7,352 bases of DNA, from positions 1-7,352 of the forward strand of contig DAOVNI010000076.1 in the NCBI GenBank assembly GCA_030630315.1, read 5' to 3'. Shown here piece after piece: positions 1 to 5,914 of the stretch. A program made the translations under genes and the position numbers. Origin of the DNA: Phycisphaerae bacterium. Lineage in GTDB: Bacteria > Planctomycetota > Phycisphaerae > Sedimentisphaerales > Anaerobacaceae. How positions within the stretch are numbered: the first letter of the stretch is position 1; every line of letters starts with the position of its first letter. A model generated the notes under the pieces. It was not told the origin of the DNA and did not search any database. It saw only the letters and a program-made list of their open reading frames with translations.

Positions 1-124
1 GGTCCTGCAAATCAACAACGCAGTCCCCACTCATATCACCCACCGGACAGCCGGCCCCCACAGAACCGACCAGAGATACGGTTAACACCAGGGTGAGCAA
101 CGAGATTTTCATAGTTCTGCGCAC
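1..124 (-). CDS. Secreted protein with dockerin-like motif (N-terminus only, cut by window edge)
   Basis: Only the first 41 codons are present; the rest lies beyond the left edge. I chose the GTG at 124-122 because an AGGA core at 134-131 sits 6 bases upstream; the in-frame ATG at 112-110 has that core too far away. From the GTG the protein begins MRRTMKISLLTLVLTV, a charged n-region and hydrophobic core typical of a Sec signal peptide. A VGSVGAG stretch follows and then CPVGDMSGDCVVDLQD. The residues before the Cys (G-A-G) do not make a good lipobox, so type I cleavage is more likely. The CPxGDxxGDC motif is common in exported proteins of Phycisphaerae planctomycetes, in short calcium-loop dockerin-like segments that are usually C-terminal. 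Here it directly follows the signal peptide. The main domain is not visible, so the function is unknown. Confidence 0.75.
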   Translation of the reverse strand, partial: MRRTMKISLLTLVLTVSLVGSVGAGCPVGDMSGDCVVDLQD

Positions 125-170
125 TTTCTTTCCTCTCACTGACGTTTTAGGCCACTGACCGTAGTTTTAT

Positions 171-188
171 ATTTATGAGCCCATAAAT
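171..188. repeat. Short perfect inverted repeat in the leader of the secreted-protein gene
   Basis: ATTTATG and CATAAAT (7 bp each) flank the loop AGCC. It lies about 10 bases downstream of the -10 box at 200-205, so it falls at or just after the predicted transcription start. It could be an operator or a 5' hairpin. The palindrome is exact; a role is only inference. Confidence 0.4.
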
Positions 189-199
189 GAGCCATATTC

Positions 200-228
200 A
201 TTTTAACATATATAAGGCAGTAAATCAA
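200..228 (-). promoter_or_regulatory. Sigma70-type promoter for the secreted-protein gene
   Basis: On the minus strand TTGATT (228-223), a 17-base spacer and TAAAAT (205-200) are present, with TG one base before the -10 box (extended -10). The predicted start near 193 gives a leader of about 70 bases before the GTG at 124. Confidence 0.6.
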
Positions 229-236
229 TGCCTTTT

Positions 237-398
237 TTACTCAAACTGACCGGTTTTGGGGGTGCAGGCCAAAATCAGGACAGGCAGGCAAGCACCGTTC
301 TCTTGATAACGCTGTGAGATTCCGACGGCCGCCGGCGGGTAAATCGAATCGCCACCGTCGAGCTGGACCGCGTAATCGCCTAATACAAGGCGGTTACA
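237..398 (-). other. Spacer downstream of tRNA-Pro with GC-rich hairpin and a start-less open frame
   Basis: This part of the 278-base gap between the tRNA and the secreted-protein gene holds no convincing gene. On the minus strand one frame stays open for 53 codons before TAA at 239-237. It reads plausibly (for example LGDYAVQLDGGDSIYPPAAV) but has no ATG, GTG or TTG in its first half, so it may be a gene remnant or chance. Within it, CGACGG (323-328) pairs with CCGTCG (355-360), extended by GGCG (334-337) with CGCC (350-353), and CCGCCGGCGG is itself palindromic. A second small stem (CGCCT/AGGCG) lies near 377-392. No T-tract follows, so it is not a standard intrinsic terminator. Confidence 0.3.
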
Positions 399-402
399 TC
401 AC

Positions 403-477
403 TCGGGGAGACAGGATTTGAACCTGCGACCTCTGCGTCCCGAACGCAGCGCTCCGGCCAAACTGAGCTACTCCCCG
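403..477 (-). tRNA. tRNA-Pro (anticodon CGG)
   Basis: A full cloverleaf can be drawn over 75 bases. The acceptor stem is CGGGGAG/CTCCCCG with discriminator A at 403. The D arm is GCTC/GAGC. The anticodon stem CTGCG/CGCAG encloses loop TTCGGGA, giving anticodon CGG (440-442), which reads the proline codon CCG; the G at position 37 is usual for proline tRNAs. The variable loop is 5 bases, and the T arm is GCAGG-TTCAAAT-CCTGT, with one G-T pair in the stem. CCA is not encoded: GTG follows the discriminator. The gene lies just downstream of priA but has its own promoter. Confidence 0.95.
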
Positions 478-493
478 GTAAATCAAAAACCTG

Positions 494-522
494 AATATAG
501 CACATCAGCTCCACAATTGCAA
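494..522 (-). promoter_or_regulatory. Promoter of tRNA-Pro
   Basis: Minus strand: TTGCAA (522-517), a 17-base spacer, TATATT (499-494). Predicted start near 487, about 10 bases before the mature tRNA 5' end at 477. The -35 box abuts the priA stop codon at 524-526. Confidence 0.6.
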
Positions 523-523
523 G

Positions 524-2926
524 CTACAATAAATTGACAGGGTCTATATCTATAGCAACCTTTACCGCCGGGCGAACAGGTCGCCCCACCCGCAGGCTGC
601 TAAATAATTGTTGCACGGTTGCCGCTTCCGGGGCCTGGATAATTATTTGCATCCTGTGAAAACGCTGTATTCGACTTATCACCGCCGGCATAGGCCCCCG
701 AACAATCGCTGTTAGATTATCACGCTCGACAATATAGTCGATTCTTTCACGCATCATCTTGCAGGCAGCGTCAAGTTTATCAAAATTTCTGTCCCTCATA
801 ACGATAGCCGCCAGTCGCCAAAACGGGGGCAAATTGCAGGCCTTGCGATGCTTTAATTCCTCTTTGACAAAGCCGTCAAAGTCTCCGCTGAGAGCAAACT
901 GTATGGCCGGCTGGTTCGGTAGAAATGTTTGAACGAAAACCGTACCCTTTTTCACGGAGCGCCCCGCCCGACCAGCGACGTGAGAAATCAATTGAAAGGT
1001 CCGCTCGTTCGCACGGAAATCCGGCAGATAAAGGCAGGTATCAGCACTAATAACACCCACTAACGTTACGTTTGGAAAATGCAGACCCTTAGCTAACATT
1101 TGCGTCCCGGCTAATATATCGATGCGACCCTCGCTAAAGTCTTTCAGAAGCCGGTAATAGTCTCTGCCTGCCATAGAATCGCTGTCAATCCTCGAGACAC
1201 GGGCTTGTGGAAACTTTTTAGCCAGCTCCTCTTCGAGCCGTTGCGAGCCAAGCCCTATCATAGCCATACCTTTACCGCACAACGGACATTTTTCAGGAAC
1301 AAGCGTCTGTGCCAAACAATAATGACATATCGCATAACCATAATTTATGTGTTTTCCCGTAACCGTTCGCATCCGGTCGCAGCCTGCGGTCTTTGATTTG
1401 TGAAAGGTCAGCGTTACATCGCAGTTGCGGCAGTGCAGGGTATGCTTGCACGATGGGCAGAATACAAAATTACTGTAACCGCGCCTGTTCAAAAGTAAAA
1501 TCGCCTGCTCGTTTTTTGCGAGGGTTTCGTTCAGGTGCTCAGCCAACGGCTCAGAAATCAAATTGATGCCATTCTGCGTAAAACATCCCTCTCGCAAATC
1601 GACCAGTTTCATTTCGGGAAAGGCCAGATCCATCACCCTTTTTGGCAAATGCACTACGCTAAAATGCTTTTTGCTGCGGCAATTAAACAATGTCTCTAAC
1701 GATGGCGTAGCGCTGCCTAAAATACAATGCGCATCGCACAATTGCGTCCGTTTTATCGCCACGTCTCTGCCGTTATAGCGCGGCGCGGTATCCTGCTTGT
1801 AGCTCGGCTCGTGCTCTTCGTCAACAACGATAAGTCCGGGCCTCGGAAGCGGGGCAAAGACCGCCGAGCGAGCGCCGATAACCACGTCAGCATCACCCGA
1901 CTTTATTTTTTGCCACTGCACATTTCGCTGAGCGGCGGTCAATCCCGAATGCATCACAGCTATCTTTTCAAATCTTGAGCTGAACCGCTGAACCGTCTGA
2001 GCGGTAAGAGCGATTTCAGGAAGCAGCACGATGGCACTTTTGCCTTTTTGTAAAACCGCCTCGACAGCCCTTATATAAAGCTCAGTTTTGCCGCTATCGG
2101 TAACGCCATATAAAAGCGTAACGCCGAATCTCCCGGATTCTATCTCAGCTTCAAAGTGAGCCAACGCCTTTTGCTGGTCTTCATTTAATACGACCTTGTC
2201 GGTTCTTAGTGATATCCCTTCTGGAATAGCCGGCAAAGATTTCAAGATTGTTTTCCGGGCTATTTTAATAATCTGTTTTTCAGCTAAATTTTTTATAGGG
2301 ACGTCCGTGCAGCCGACATCAGCCAGTAAACTCTGCAGCTCTATCGCATCTTTTGAGCTAAAGGCCTTTCGTCCCTGCAGGACGGTGACAATTTGCTTTT
2401 GCTTCTTACCCCTTAATTGCTTGACACTCTCTTCAATATCAGTGAAGCTGACTGAAAGATAAACATATCTTTGTGTCTTAACACCCGCACCTTTTTTCAC
2501 CGCACCCGGCACCATTGCCGCTAAAACCTGGCCAAGAGGACAGACATAGTAACTGCTAATCCACCGCGCCAATGCCATTAAGCTGGGATCCAGCAACGGC
2601 TCTTTATCAATTACCTTAGTGACTATTTTCAGCTTAAATATTTTTCCCTTTTTTCTTTGTGTTTCTCTGTGCTCTCTGTGGCTGATATCCGTTTCAACAC
2701 AAAATCCAACCTCAAGTTTGTTTTTCTTGCCGAACGGAACCTCTACCCTCTGCCCCACCTCAATCGGCCAGAGCTCATCCGGCACTAAGTAATCGAATTC
2801 CATATCCGCAGCCGACTCAAATGCTACTCGAATTATATGATGACAAACCACCCCGTTGTCATTCCCGCGCAAGCGGGAATCCATTTCCATTTTCGCAAAC
2901 AAGCTGTTTGTTCGGTATTTACTCAT
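524..2926 (-). CDS. priA: Primosomal protein N' (replication restart 3'-5' helicase PriA)
   Basis: PriA recognises stalled forks and D-loops and reloads the replicative helicase. In order: a DNA-binding N-terminal region (about residues 31-145, with IIRVAFESAADMEFDYLVP); Walker A GVTDSGKT (274-281; the fourth position, usually Gly, is Asp); DEEH Walker B (369-372); eight zinc-binding cysteines in four pairs (490/493, 499/502, 534/537, 547/550); helicase motifs AGTQMLAKGLHFPNV (606-620) and SHVAGRAGR (648-656); then the C-terminal domain. At 800 residues it exceeds E. coli PriA (732). Extra length comes from about 25 N-terminal residues including a repeat-encoded MDSRLRGNDNG, from a second repeat-encoded HREHRETQRKKG (83-94), and from a longer link between the second and third cysteine pairs. 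The ATG at 2926 has no clear Shine-Dalgarno; GTG at codon 26 is an alternative. It lies 30 bases after lhgO with no promoter seen between, so probably cotranscribed. Confidence 0.95.
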   Translation of the reverse strand: MSKYRTNSLFAKMEMDSRLRGNDNGVVCHHIIRVAFESAADMEFDYLVPDELWPIEVGQRVEVPFGKKNKLEVGFCVETDISHREHRETQRKKGKIFKLKIVTKVIDKEPLLDPSLMALARWISSYYVCPLGQVLAAMVPGAVKKGAGVKTQRYVYLSVSFTDIEESVKQLRGKKQKQIVTVLQGRKAFSSKDAIELQSLLADVGCTDVPIKNLAEKQIIKIARKTILKSLPAIPEGISLRTDKVVLNEDQQKALAHFEAEIESGRFGVTLLYGVTDSGKTELYIRAVEAVLQKGKSAIVLLPEIALTAQTVQRFSSRFEKIAVMHSGLTAAQRNVQWQKIKSGDADVVIGARSAVFAPLPRPGLIVVDEEHEPSYKQDTAPRYNGRDVAIKRTQLCDAHCILGSATPSLETLFNCRSKKHFSVVHLPKRVMDLAFPEMKLVDLREGCFTQNGINLISEPLAEHLNETLAKNEQAILLLNRRGYSNFVFCPSCKHTLHCRNCDVTLTFHKSKTAGCDRMRTVTGKHINYGYAICHYCLAQTLVPEKCPLCGKGMAMIGLGSQRLEEELAKKFPQARVSRIDSDSMAGRDYYRLLKDFSEGRIDILAGTQMLAKGLHFPNVTLVGVISADTCLYLPDFRANERTFQLISHVAGRAGRSVKKGTVFVQTFLPNQPAIQFALSGDFDGFVKEELKHRKACNLPPFWRLAAIVMRDRNFDKLDAACKMMRERIDYIVERDNLTAIVRGPMPAVISRIQRFHRMQIIIQAPEAATVQQLFSSLRVGRPVRPAVKVAIDIDPVNLL
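2648..2685 (-). repeat. CACAGAG-type short interspersed repeat inside priA
   Basis: On the priA strand this reads as units around CACAGAG: CACAGAG (2680-2674), CACAGAG (2671-2665) and CACAAAG (2661-2655), spaced 9-10 bases, then an A-rich tail. Similar CACAGAGAACACAGAG-type sequences recur between genes in many bacterial genomes (from memory, not searched). Here it is read in frame as HREHRETQRKK, where PriA proteins normally have only a short link before the conserved KLK...VIDKEPLL stretch. Confidence 0.55.
2861..2880. repeat. dRS3-like palindromic repeat near the priA start
   Basis: ATTCCCGC and GCGGGAAT form a perfect 8-bp stem with loop GCAA, within the context GTC-[palindrome]-CCA. It resembles the ATTCCC...GGGAAT family (dRS3 in Neisseria and relatives elsewhere), whose translations give the familiar strings VIPAQAGIH on one strand and DSRLRGND on the other. 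Both are visible here. It is in frame with priA and encodes residues 16-22 of the annotated protein. Confidence 0.75.
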
Positions 2927-2956
2927 TTATTAACCGAGTTGGTTCAGTTTCAAAAT

Positions 2957-4183
2957 CTAATCTTTGAGCTTAAAGTATTCCGCAGCTATTTGGTTTACAT
3001 AATCGCCGATGGCCAGCGAAGCGGTTGCGGCCGGCGACGGTGCGTTCAAAACGTGAATAGAATTTTCCCGTCTTTCTATTCTAAAATCATCAATCGGTTC
3101 GCCGTCCCGCCCAACTGCCTGAGCACGAACGCCGGCATTTCCGGGCTTTATGTCTTCGGCGCCAAGTGAAGGAATAAGCCGTTGCAATTGCCGAAGGAAT
3201 AGTTTCCTGGAAAAGGCCCTTGTATATTCGCCCAGGCCATATCTCCAATGCCTGAAAAACATCTTCCACGTCCCCAAATAAGACAGCGCATCCCAGGAGT
3301 CTCTCACACTAAAATCAGTTTTGCGATAACCTTCCCTCTTGAATGAAAAAACTGCGTTTGGGCCGCATTCGACTGCCCCATCAATCTTACGGGTAAAATG
3401 AACGCCGAGAAAGGGAAAAGCCGGGTCCGGAACCGGATAAATCAAACTCTTAACCTTTTCGACGCCTTTTTTTGTCAGCTCATAATAATCCCCGCGGAAG
3501 GGAACTATTCTCACACCGGCCTCAACGCCGTCCAGTTTCGCAATTCTGTCGCACTGAAGTCCCGCACAGTTGATAATATACCTGGCGGTAAAAGTCCCTT
3601 GATTTGTAACGACCTTCGTAAAAGAATCGTGCTTTTCAAAACCTAATACTTTATGCGAAGTCAAAACTTTATTGCCCTGCGATTCCGCTTCTATCAACCG
3701 GCCCAATTTCTTTGCAACTTCAGTGAAATCGATAATCCCTGTGCAGGGCACCCGTATAGCTGCGATGCCGCGACAAAATGGCTCACTTTTCTTTATTTCG
3801 TCCGGGCCAATCTTTTCAATCCCTTCTATCTCATTTTCCAGACCGTTGCGGAAAATCTGTTCGAGGTTGGCCAGCTCTTTTTCTTCGGTTGCAACAATTA
3901 TTTTCCCGCAAATCTCGTAAGGGATATTATGTTCTCTGGCAAAAGCTATAAGTTCTTCACGTCCGCTGGCGCAGGTTTTTGCCTTATTCGAGCCGGGCTT
4001 ATAGTACAGCCCGGAATGAATAACGCCGGAATTATGGCCGGTCTGATGAGCCGCCAGTTGTTCCTCTTTCTCCAGTACAGCAATGCGAATATCAGGGTGC
4101 TGCAGTTGAATCTTGTAAGCCGAGGCCAGACCGATAATCCCACCGCCTATCACGACAATATCAAAATCAACGCTTTGTTTCAT
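2957..4183 (-). CDS. lhgO: L-2-hydroxyglutarate oxidase/dehydrogenase (FAD-dependent)
   Basis: Oxidises L-2-hydroxyglutarate to 2-oxoglutarate, passing electrons to an acceptor (oxygen or the quinone pool in relatives). It belongs to the DAO/GlpA-like FAD oxidoreductase superfamily and its 408 residues match the usual LhgO length. Visible: the N-terminal dinucleotide-binding GGGIIG (13-18) and the strand-2 acidic end VLEKE (36-40); the LhgO signature HQTGHNSGVIHSGLYY (46-61); INCAGL (204-209); PFRGDYYEL (228-236); GVHFTR (260-265); and a C-terminal FAD-contact region NAPSPAATASLAIG (380-393). The ATG at 4183 has AGGA at 4196-4193, 9 bases upstream, and a strong promoter at 4272-4244. It is the first gene of a probable lhgO-priA unit. 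The pairing with priA has no evident metabolic logic. Malate:quinone or glycerol-3-phosphate oxidoreductase is less likely given the signature. Confidence 0.92.
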   Translation of the reverse strand: MKQSVDFDIVVIGGGIIGLASAYKIQLQHPDIRIAVLEKEEQLAAHQTGHNSGVIHSGLYYKPGSNKAKTCASGREELIAFAREHNIPYEICGKIIVATEEKELANLEQIFRNGLENEIEGIEKIGPDEIKKSEPFCRGIAAIRVPCTGIIDFTEVAKKLGRLIEAESQGNKVLTSHKVLGFEKHDSFTKVVTNQGTFTARYIINCAGLQCDRIAKLDGVEAGVRIVPFRGDYYELTKKGVEKVKSLIYPVPDPAFPFLGVHFTRKIDGAVECGPNAVFSFKREGYRKTDFSVRDSWDALSYLGTWKMFFRHWRYGLGEYTRAFSRKLFLRQLQRLIPSLGAEDIKPGNAGVRAQAVGRDGEPIDDFRIERRENSIHVLNAPSPAATASLAIGDYVNQIAAEYFKLKD

Positions 4184-4243
4184 TAGCCCAAATCCTAAAA
4201 ACCAAAGAACCGTGATTTTACGCTTACCCGCAACCCGCCGACG

Positions 4244-4272
4244 ATTGTCCCAGTTTGAGACGGCTATGTCAA
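4244..4272 (-). promoter_or_regulatory. Sigma70-type promoter for lhgO-priA
   Basis: Minus strand: perfect TTGACA (4272-4267), exactly 17 bases, then GACAAT (4249-4244). Predicted start near 4237 gives a leader of about 54 bases before the lhgO ATG. Confidence 0.65.
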
Positions 4273-4305
4273 GATTTCAGAAACCCTCTCTGACACCTCT
4301 CTCGC

Positions 4306-4331
4306 TGTCATTCTAAGCGAAGAATCTCAAA
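4306..4331. repeat. TCATTCT-AAGCGA-AGAATCTCA short interspersed repeat
   Basis: ATTCT (4310-4314) and AGAAT (4321-4325) form a small stem around AAGCGA, in the context TGTC...CTCA. This closely matches a very widespread intergenic repeat type (TCATTCTGAGCGAAG...AGAATCT) known to me from several phyla. It lies between the divergent lhgO and M14 peptidase promoters and does not disrupt either. Confidence 0.5.
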
Positions 4332-4358
4332 TCCCAGCCGTCTGCATTCTTTTTTTGC

Positions 4359-4387
4359 CTTTAAGTGCACCAAGAATAGTTTATAAT
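4359..4387 (+). promoter_or_regulatory. Possible promoter for the M14 peptidase gene
   Basis: A perfect TATAAT lies at 4382-4387, 55 bases before the ATG at 4443. The -35 region is poor: CTTTAA at the 17-base spacing (4359-4364), and TTGCCT (4355-4360) is too far at 21 bases. The -10 is what supports the call. Confidence 0.4.
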
Positions 4388-4428
4388 CCCGCTGTATTCG
4401 TATATTGCTGAAAAAAACGAACCACCAG

Positions 4429-4434
4429 AAAGGA
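4429..4434 (+). promoter_or_regulatory. Ribosome binding site AAAGGA for the M14 peptidase gene
   Basis: AAAGGA ends 8 bases before the ATG at 4443. This decides the upstream start: the second ATG at 4557 lies inside the right arm of a repeat and has only GGGAG 12 bases away. The site was probably the gene's original one, separated from the old coding sequence by the repeat insertion. Confidence 0.6.
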
Positions 4435-4442
4435 CATCTGAT

Positions 4443-5342
4443 ATGAATCCCGTTAGAAATTCTAAAACGAACACTAATATGCTAAATCCGGCATTTTGCC
4501 GGATTAGAAATCCTATGGGCGCGGAACATTCTACAAAAAGGGAGATTTCTAACGGGATGAACAGGAAACGGTCCGTTATCTTGACAGTTTGTGCCCTGTT
4601 TGCTGTTCTGGCCCTTACCGGCTGCTACCAGCCCGTGGACTACCCTGTGATAGTTGACGTCCCGCCGCCCGCGGCAGTAACTGTGCCTCTTGTACATCGC
4701 TATATTGTCGGTACATCCATCGAGAACCGCCCGATTGAATACCTCGTGCTCGGCCAGGGCCGCGACGTAACCTTCATCCTGGCAGCAATACACGGCAACG
4801 AGCCGGCCGGAATACCACTTGTCCGGCGCCTGGCACAGTATCTCCAACAGTACCCACACCTGCTGCAGGGACGCAAGGTCGTGCTTCTGCCGGTAGCAAA
4901 TCCGGACGGCGTGGCCCACAACAGTCGTTACAACGCCCGTGGTGTGGACCTGAACCGCAACTTCTCAACAGCCAACCGCATTAACAGCAGGCGGTTCGGA
5001 CGCACCGCACTTTCCGAGCCGGAGGCCCGCGTCATTGAACAGCTCATCCGGCAATACGCTCCTGAGCGTGTTGTCAGCATTCACCAGCCGCTGGCCTGCA
5101 TCGACTACGATGGTCCCGCTCTGGCTCTGGCCACTCGAATGTCCGAATATTGTAATTTGCCTCTGATAAAGCTGGGTCCAAAGCCCGGCTCGCTGGGGTC
5201 ATACGCAGGAGTTACTCTAAGAATTCCTACCATAACCCTCGAACTGCCCCACACCACCGATAGGCTCAATTCGGAGCGCCTCTGGCAGCGATACGGCCCC
5301 ACACTCATCGCCGCCGTCGTATATCCCGACAGGGTCAGATGA
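4443..5342 (+). CDS. MpaA-like M14 zinc peptidase, predicted lipoprotein
   Basis: Belongs to the M14 metallopeptidases and resembles MpaA, the amidase that removes meso-diaminopimelate from murein tripeptide. Numbering from the inner ATG at 4557 (261 residues): signal peptide MNRKRSVILTVCALFAVLA, lipobox L20-T-G-C23; zinc ligands H79 and E82 (HGNEPAG) and H176 (SIHQP); substrate-binding NARGVDLNRNF (126-136); the MpaA-like CIDYDGPA (181-188) and GSLGSYAG (211-218); catalytic E229 in ITLELP. The frame also opens at 4443, with the better ribosome site, adding 38 residues that are entirely repeat-encoded. I give 4443 because of that site, but the functional protein likely begins at or is processed after 4557. 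Known MpaA is cytoplasmic; the lipobox suggests this one acts outside the inner membrane. The exact substrate is uncertain; the fold and catalytic set are clear. Confidence 0.88.
   Translation: MNPVRNSKTNTNMLNPAFCRIRNPMGAEHSTKREISNGMNRKRSVILTVCALFAVLALTGCYQPVDYPVIVDVPPPAAVTVPLVHRYIVGTSIENRPIEYLVLGQGRDVTFILAAIHGNEPAGIPLVRRLAQYLQQYPHLLQGRKVVLLPVANPDGVAHNSRYNARGVDLNRNFSTANRINSRRFGRTALSEPEARVIEQLIRQYAPERVVSIHQPLACIDYDGPALALATRMSEYCNLPLIKLGPKPGSLGSYAGVTLRIPTITLELPHTTDRLNSERLWQRYGPTLIAAVVYPDRVR
4447..4558. mobile_element. MITE-like nested palindromic element on the M14 peptidase start codon
   Basis: A perfect 14-bp terminal inverted repeat, ATCCCGTTAGAAAT (4447-4460) and ATTTCTAACGGGAT (4545-4558), encloses a perfect 9-bp hairpin, AATCCGGCA-TTT-TGCCGGATT (4485-4505). 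A partial internal copy of the arm is visible: TTAGAAATTCTA at 4453 against TTAGAAATCCTA at 4504. The element is flanked by direct repeats ATGAA (4443-4447 and 4557-4561), which overlap the last 1-2 bases of the arms and look like a target duplication. It encodes no protein of its own but is open in the host gene's frame. The insertion length, 114 bases, is 38 codons. Confidence 0.7.
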
Positions 5343-5381
5343 AGACACCGGTAGTTGTACGCTCGTCTCTGTCCCACACAG

Positions 5382-5428
5382 TTTGTTGTAACAACAAAAA
5401 ATACCAAAGGCGCAAAAAGCATTTTTTT
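5382..5428. terminator. Possible weak terminator region between convergent genes
   Basis: Between the M14 peptidase stop (5342) and the end of the HEPN gene (5516) lies TTTGTTG-TAA-CAACAAA (5382-5398), a perfect 7-bp stem. It is AT-rich and followed by A's on the plus strand. A T-run at 5422-5428 follows an A-run at 5414-5418. Neither is a classical GC stem plus T-tract. The rest of this 173-base gap shows nothing else. Confidence 0.25.
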
Positions 5429-5515
5429 ACAACATCATCATTCTCCCAGCACGCATCCTATGCTTACATCCATCTCGAAAATGATTGCTTGTGTGATAGA
5501 TAATCTTTTGTGAAA

Positions 5516-5914
5516 TTATCCAGCATCGATAAGGCCACGAATTAAATCTATAAATTCACGAACCTGTTGAAGAGATGTTGAAACATCCGATGCCTCAAAA
5601 ATAGCTGTAGGGATATAATCCCCTTCCTGTCTGTCATCAAATAATTTTTGGTAAAACTTGTTCCACTTCACATCAACCCGACCGGGCTTGATATAAGTTC
5701 GGCCAAACTCGGATTTGACTGCTGAATGCCGGGCAAACTGTTTACCGTCCCGTAACAGCAGCGCTGTCACCGCATAGAAACAGGCATAATATAAACGGTT
5801 CACAGCAAAGTTCGTGTGGCCTTCGTTTAGCTCAAGCTCAGCCGAGGCCAGCGCCTCGCTGGCTTTTTCCAGCCATAGTTCAATCAGCTTTTCCTGAGCT
5901 TCACTCTCATTCAT
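5516..5914 (-). CDS. HEPN domain protein (UPF0332-type), probable toxin of an MNT-HEPN pair
   Basis: A 132-residue, mostly helical protein. An N-terminal helix EKASEALASAELELNEG (16-32) leads to AVNRLYYACFYAVTALL (37-53), the HEPN core pattern, then ARHSAVKSEF (61-70) and DDRQEGDY (93-100). This succession, particularly the R-x-x-G-D-Y element, is typical of the UPF0332/COG1895 HEPN group. HEPN proteins paired with minimal nucleotidyltransferases are toxins, several being RNases neutralised by AMPylation from the partner. The usual catalytic R-x(4-6)-H motif is not seen: the nearest spacing is R55-x7-H63. RNase activity is therefore uncertain, and Y100 is only a candidate modification site. 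The start overlaps the MNT stop as ATGA, and no strong ribosome site precedes it, implying translational coupling. Confidence 0.82.
   Translation of the reverse strand: MNESEAQEKLIELWLEKASEALASAELELNEGHTNFAVNRLYYACFYAVTALLLRDGKQFARHSAVKSEFGRTYIKPGRVDVKWNKFYQKLFDDRQEGDYIPTAIFEASDVSTSLQQVREFIDLIRGLIDAG

Noticed and set aside
2927..2956. Separate promoter or terminator between lhgO and priA
   Set aside because: The 30-base gap shows no -35/-10 pair, no stem with T-tract and no clear ribosome site.
2837..3169. Plus-strand 110-codon open frame starting MMTNHPVVIPAQAGIH
   Set aside because: It lies opposite priA and lhgO. Its start is the other-strand translation of the dRS3-like palindrome, a frequent source of false genes.
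3653..4186. Plus-strand 177-codon open frame opposite lhgO
   Set aside because: It is antisense to a well-conserved gene, has no recognisable domain and low-complexity aromatic content; treated as a shadow.
4482..5422. Several minus-strand open frames opposite the M14 peptidase gene
   Set aside because: They are shadows of a GC-rich coding frame with clear catalytic residues on the plus strand; none resembles a known protein.
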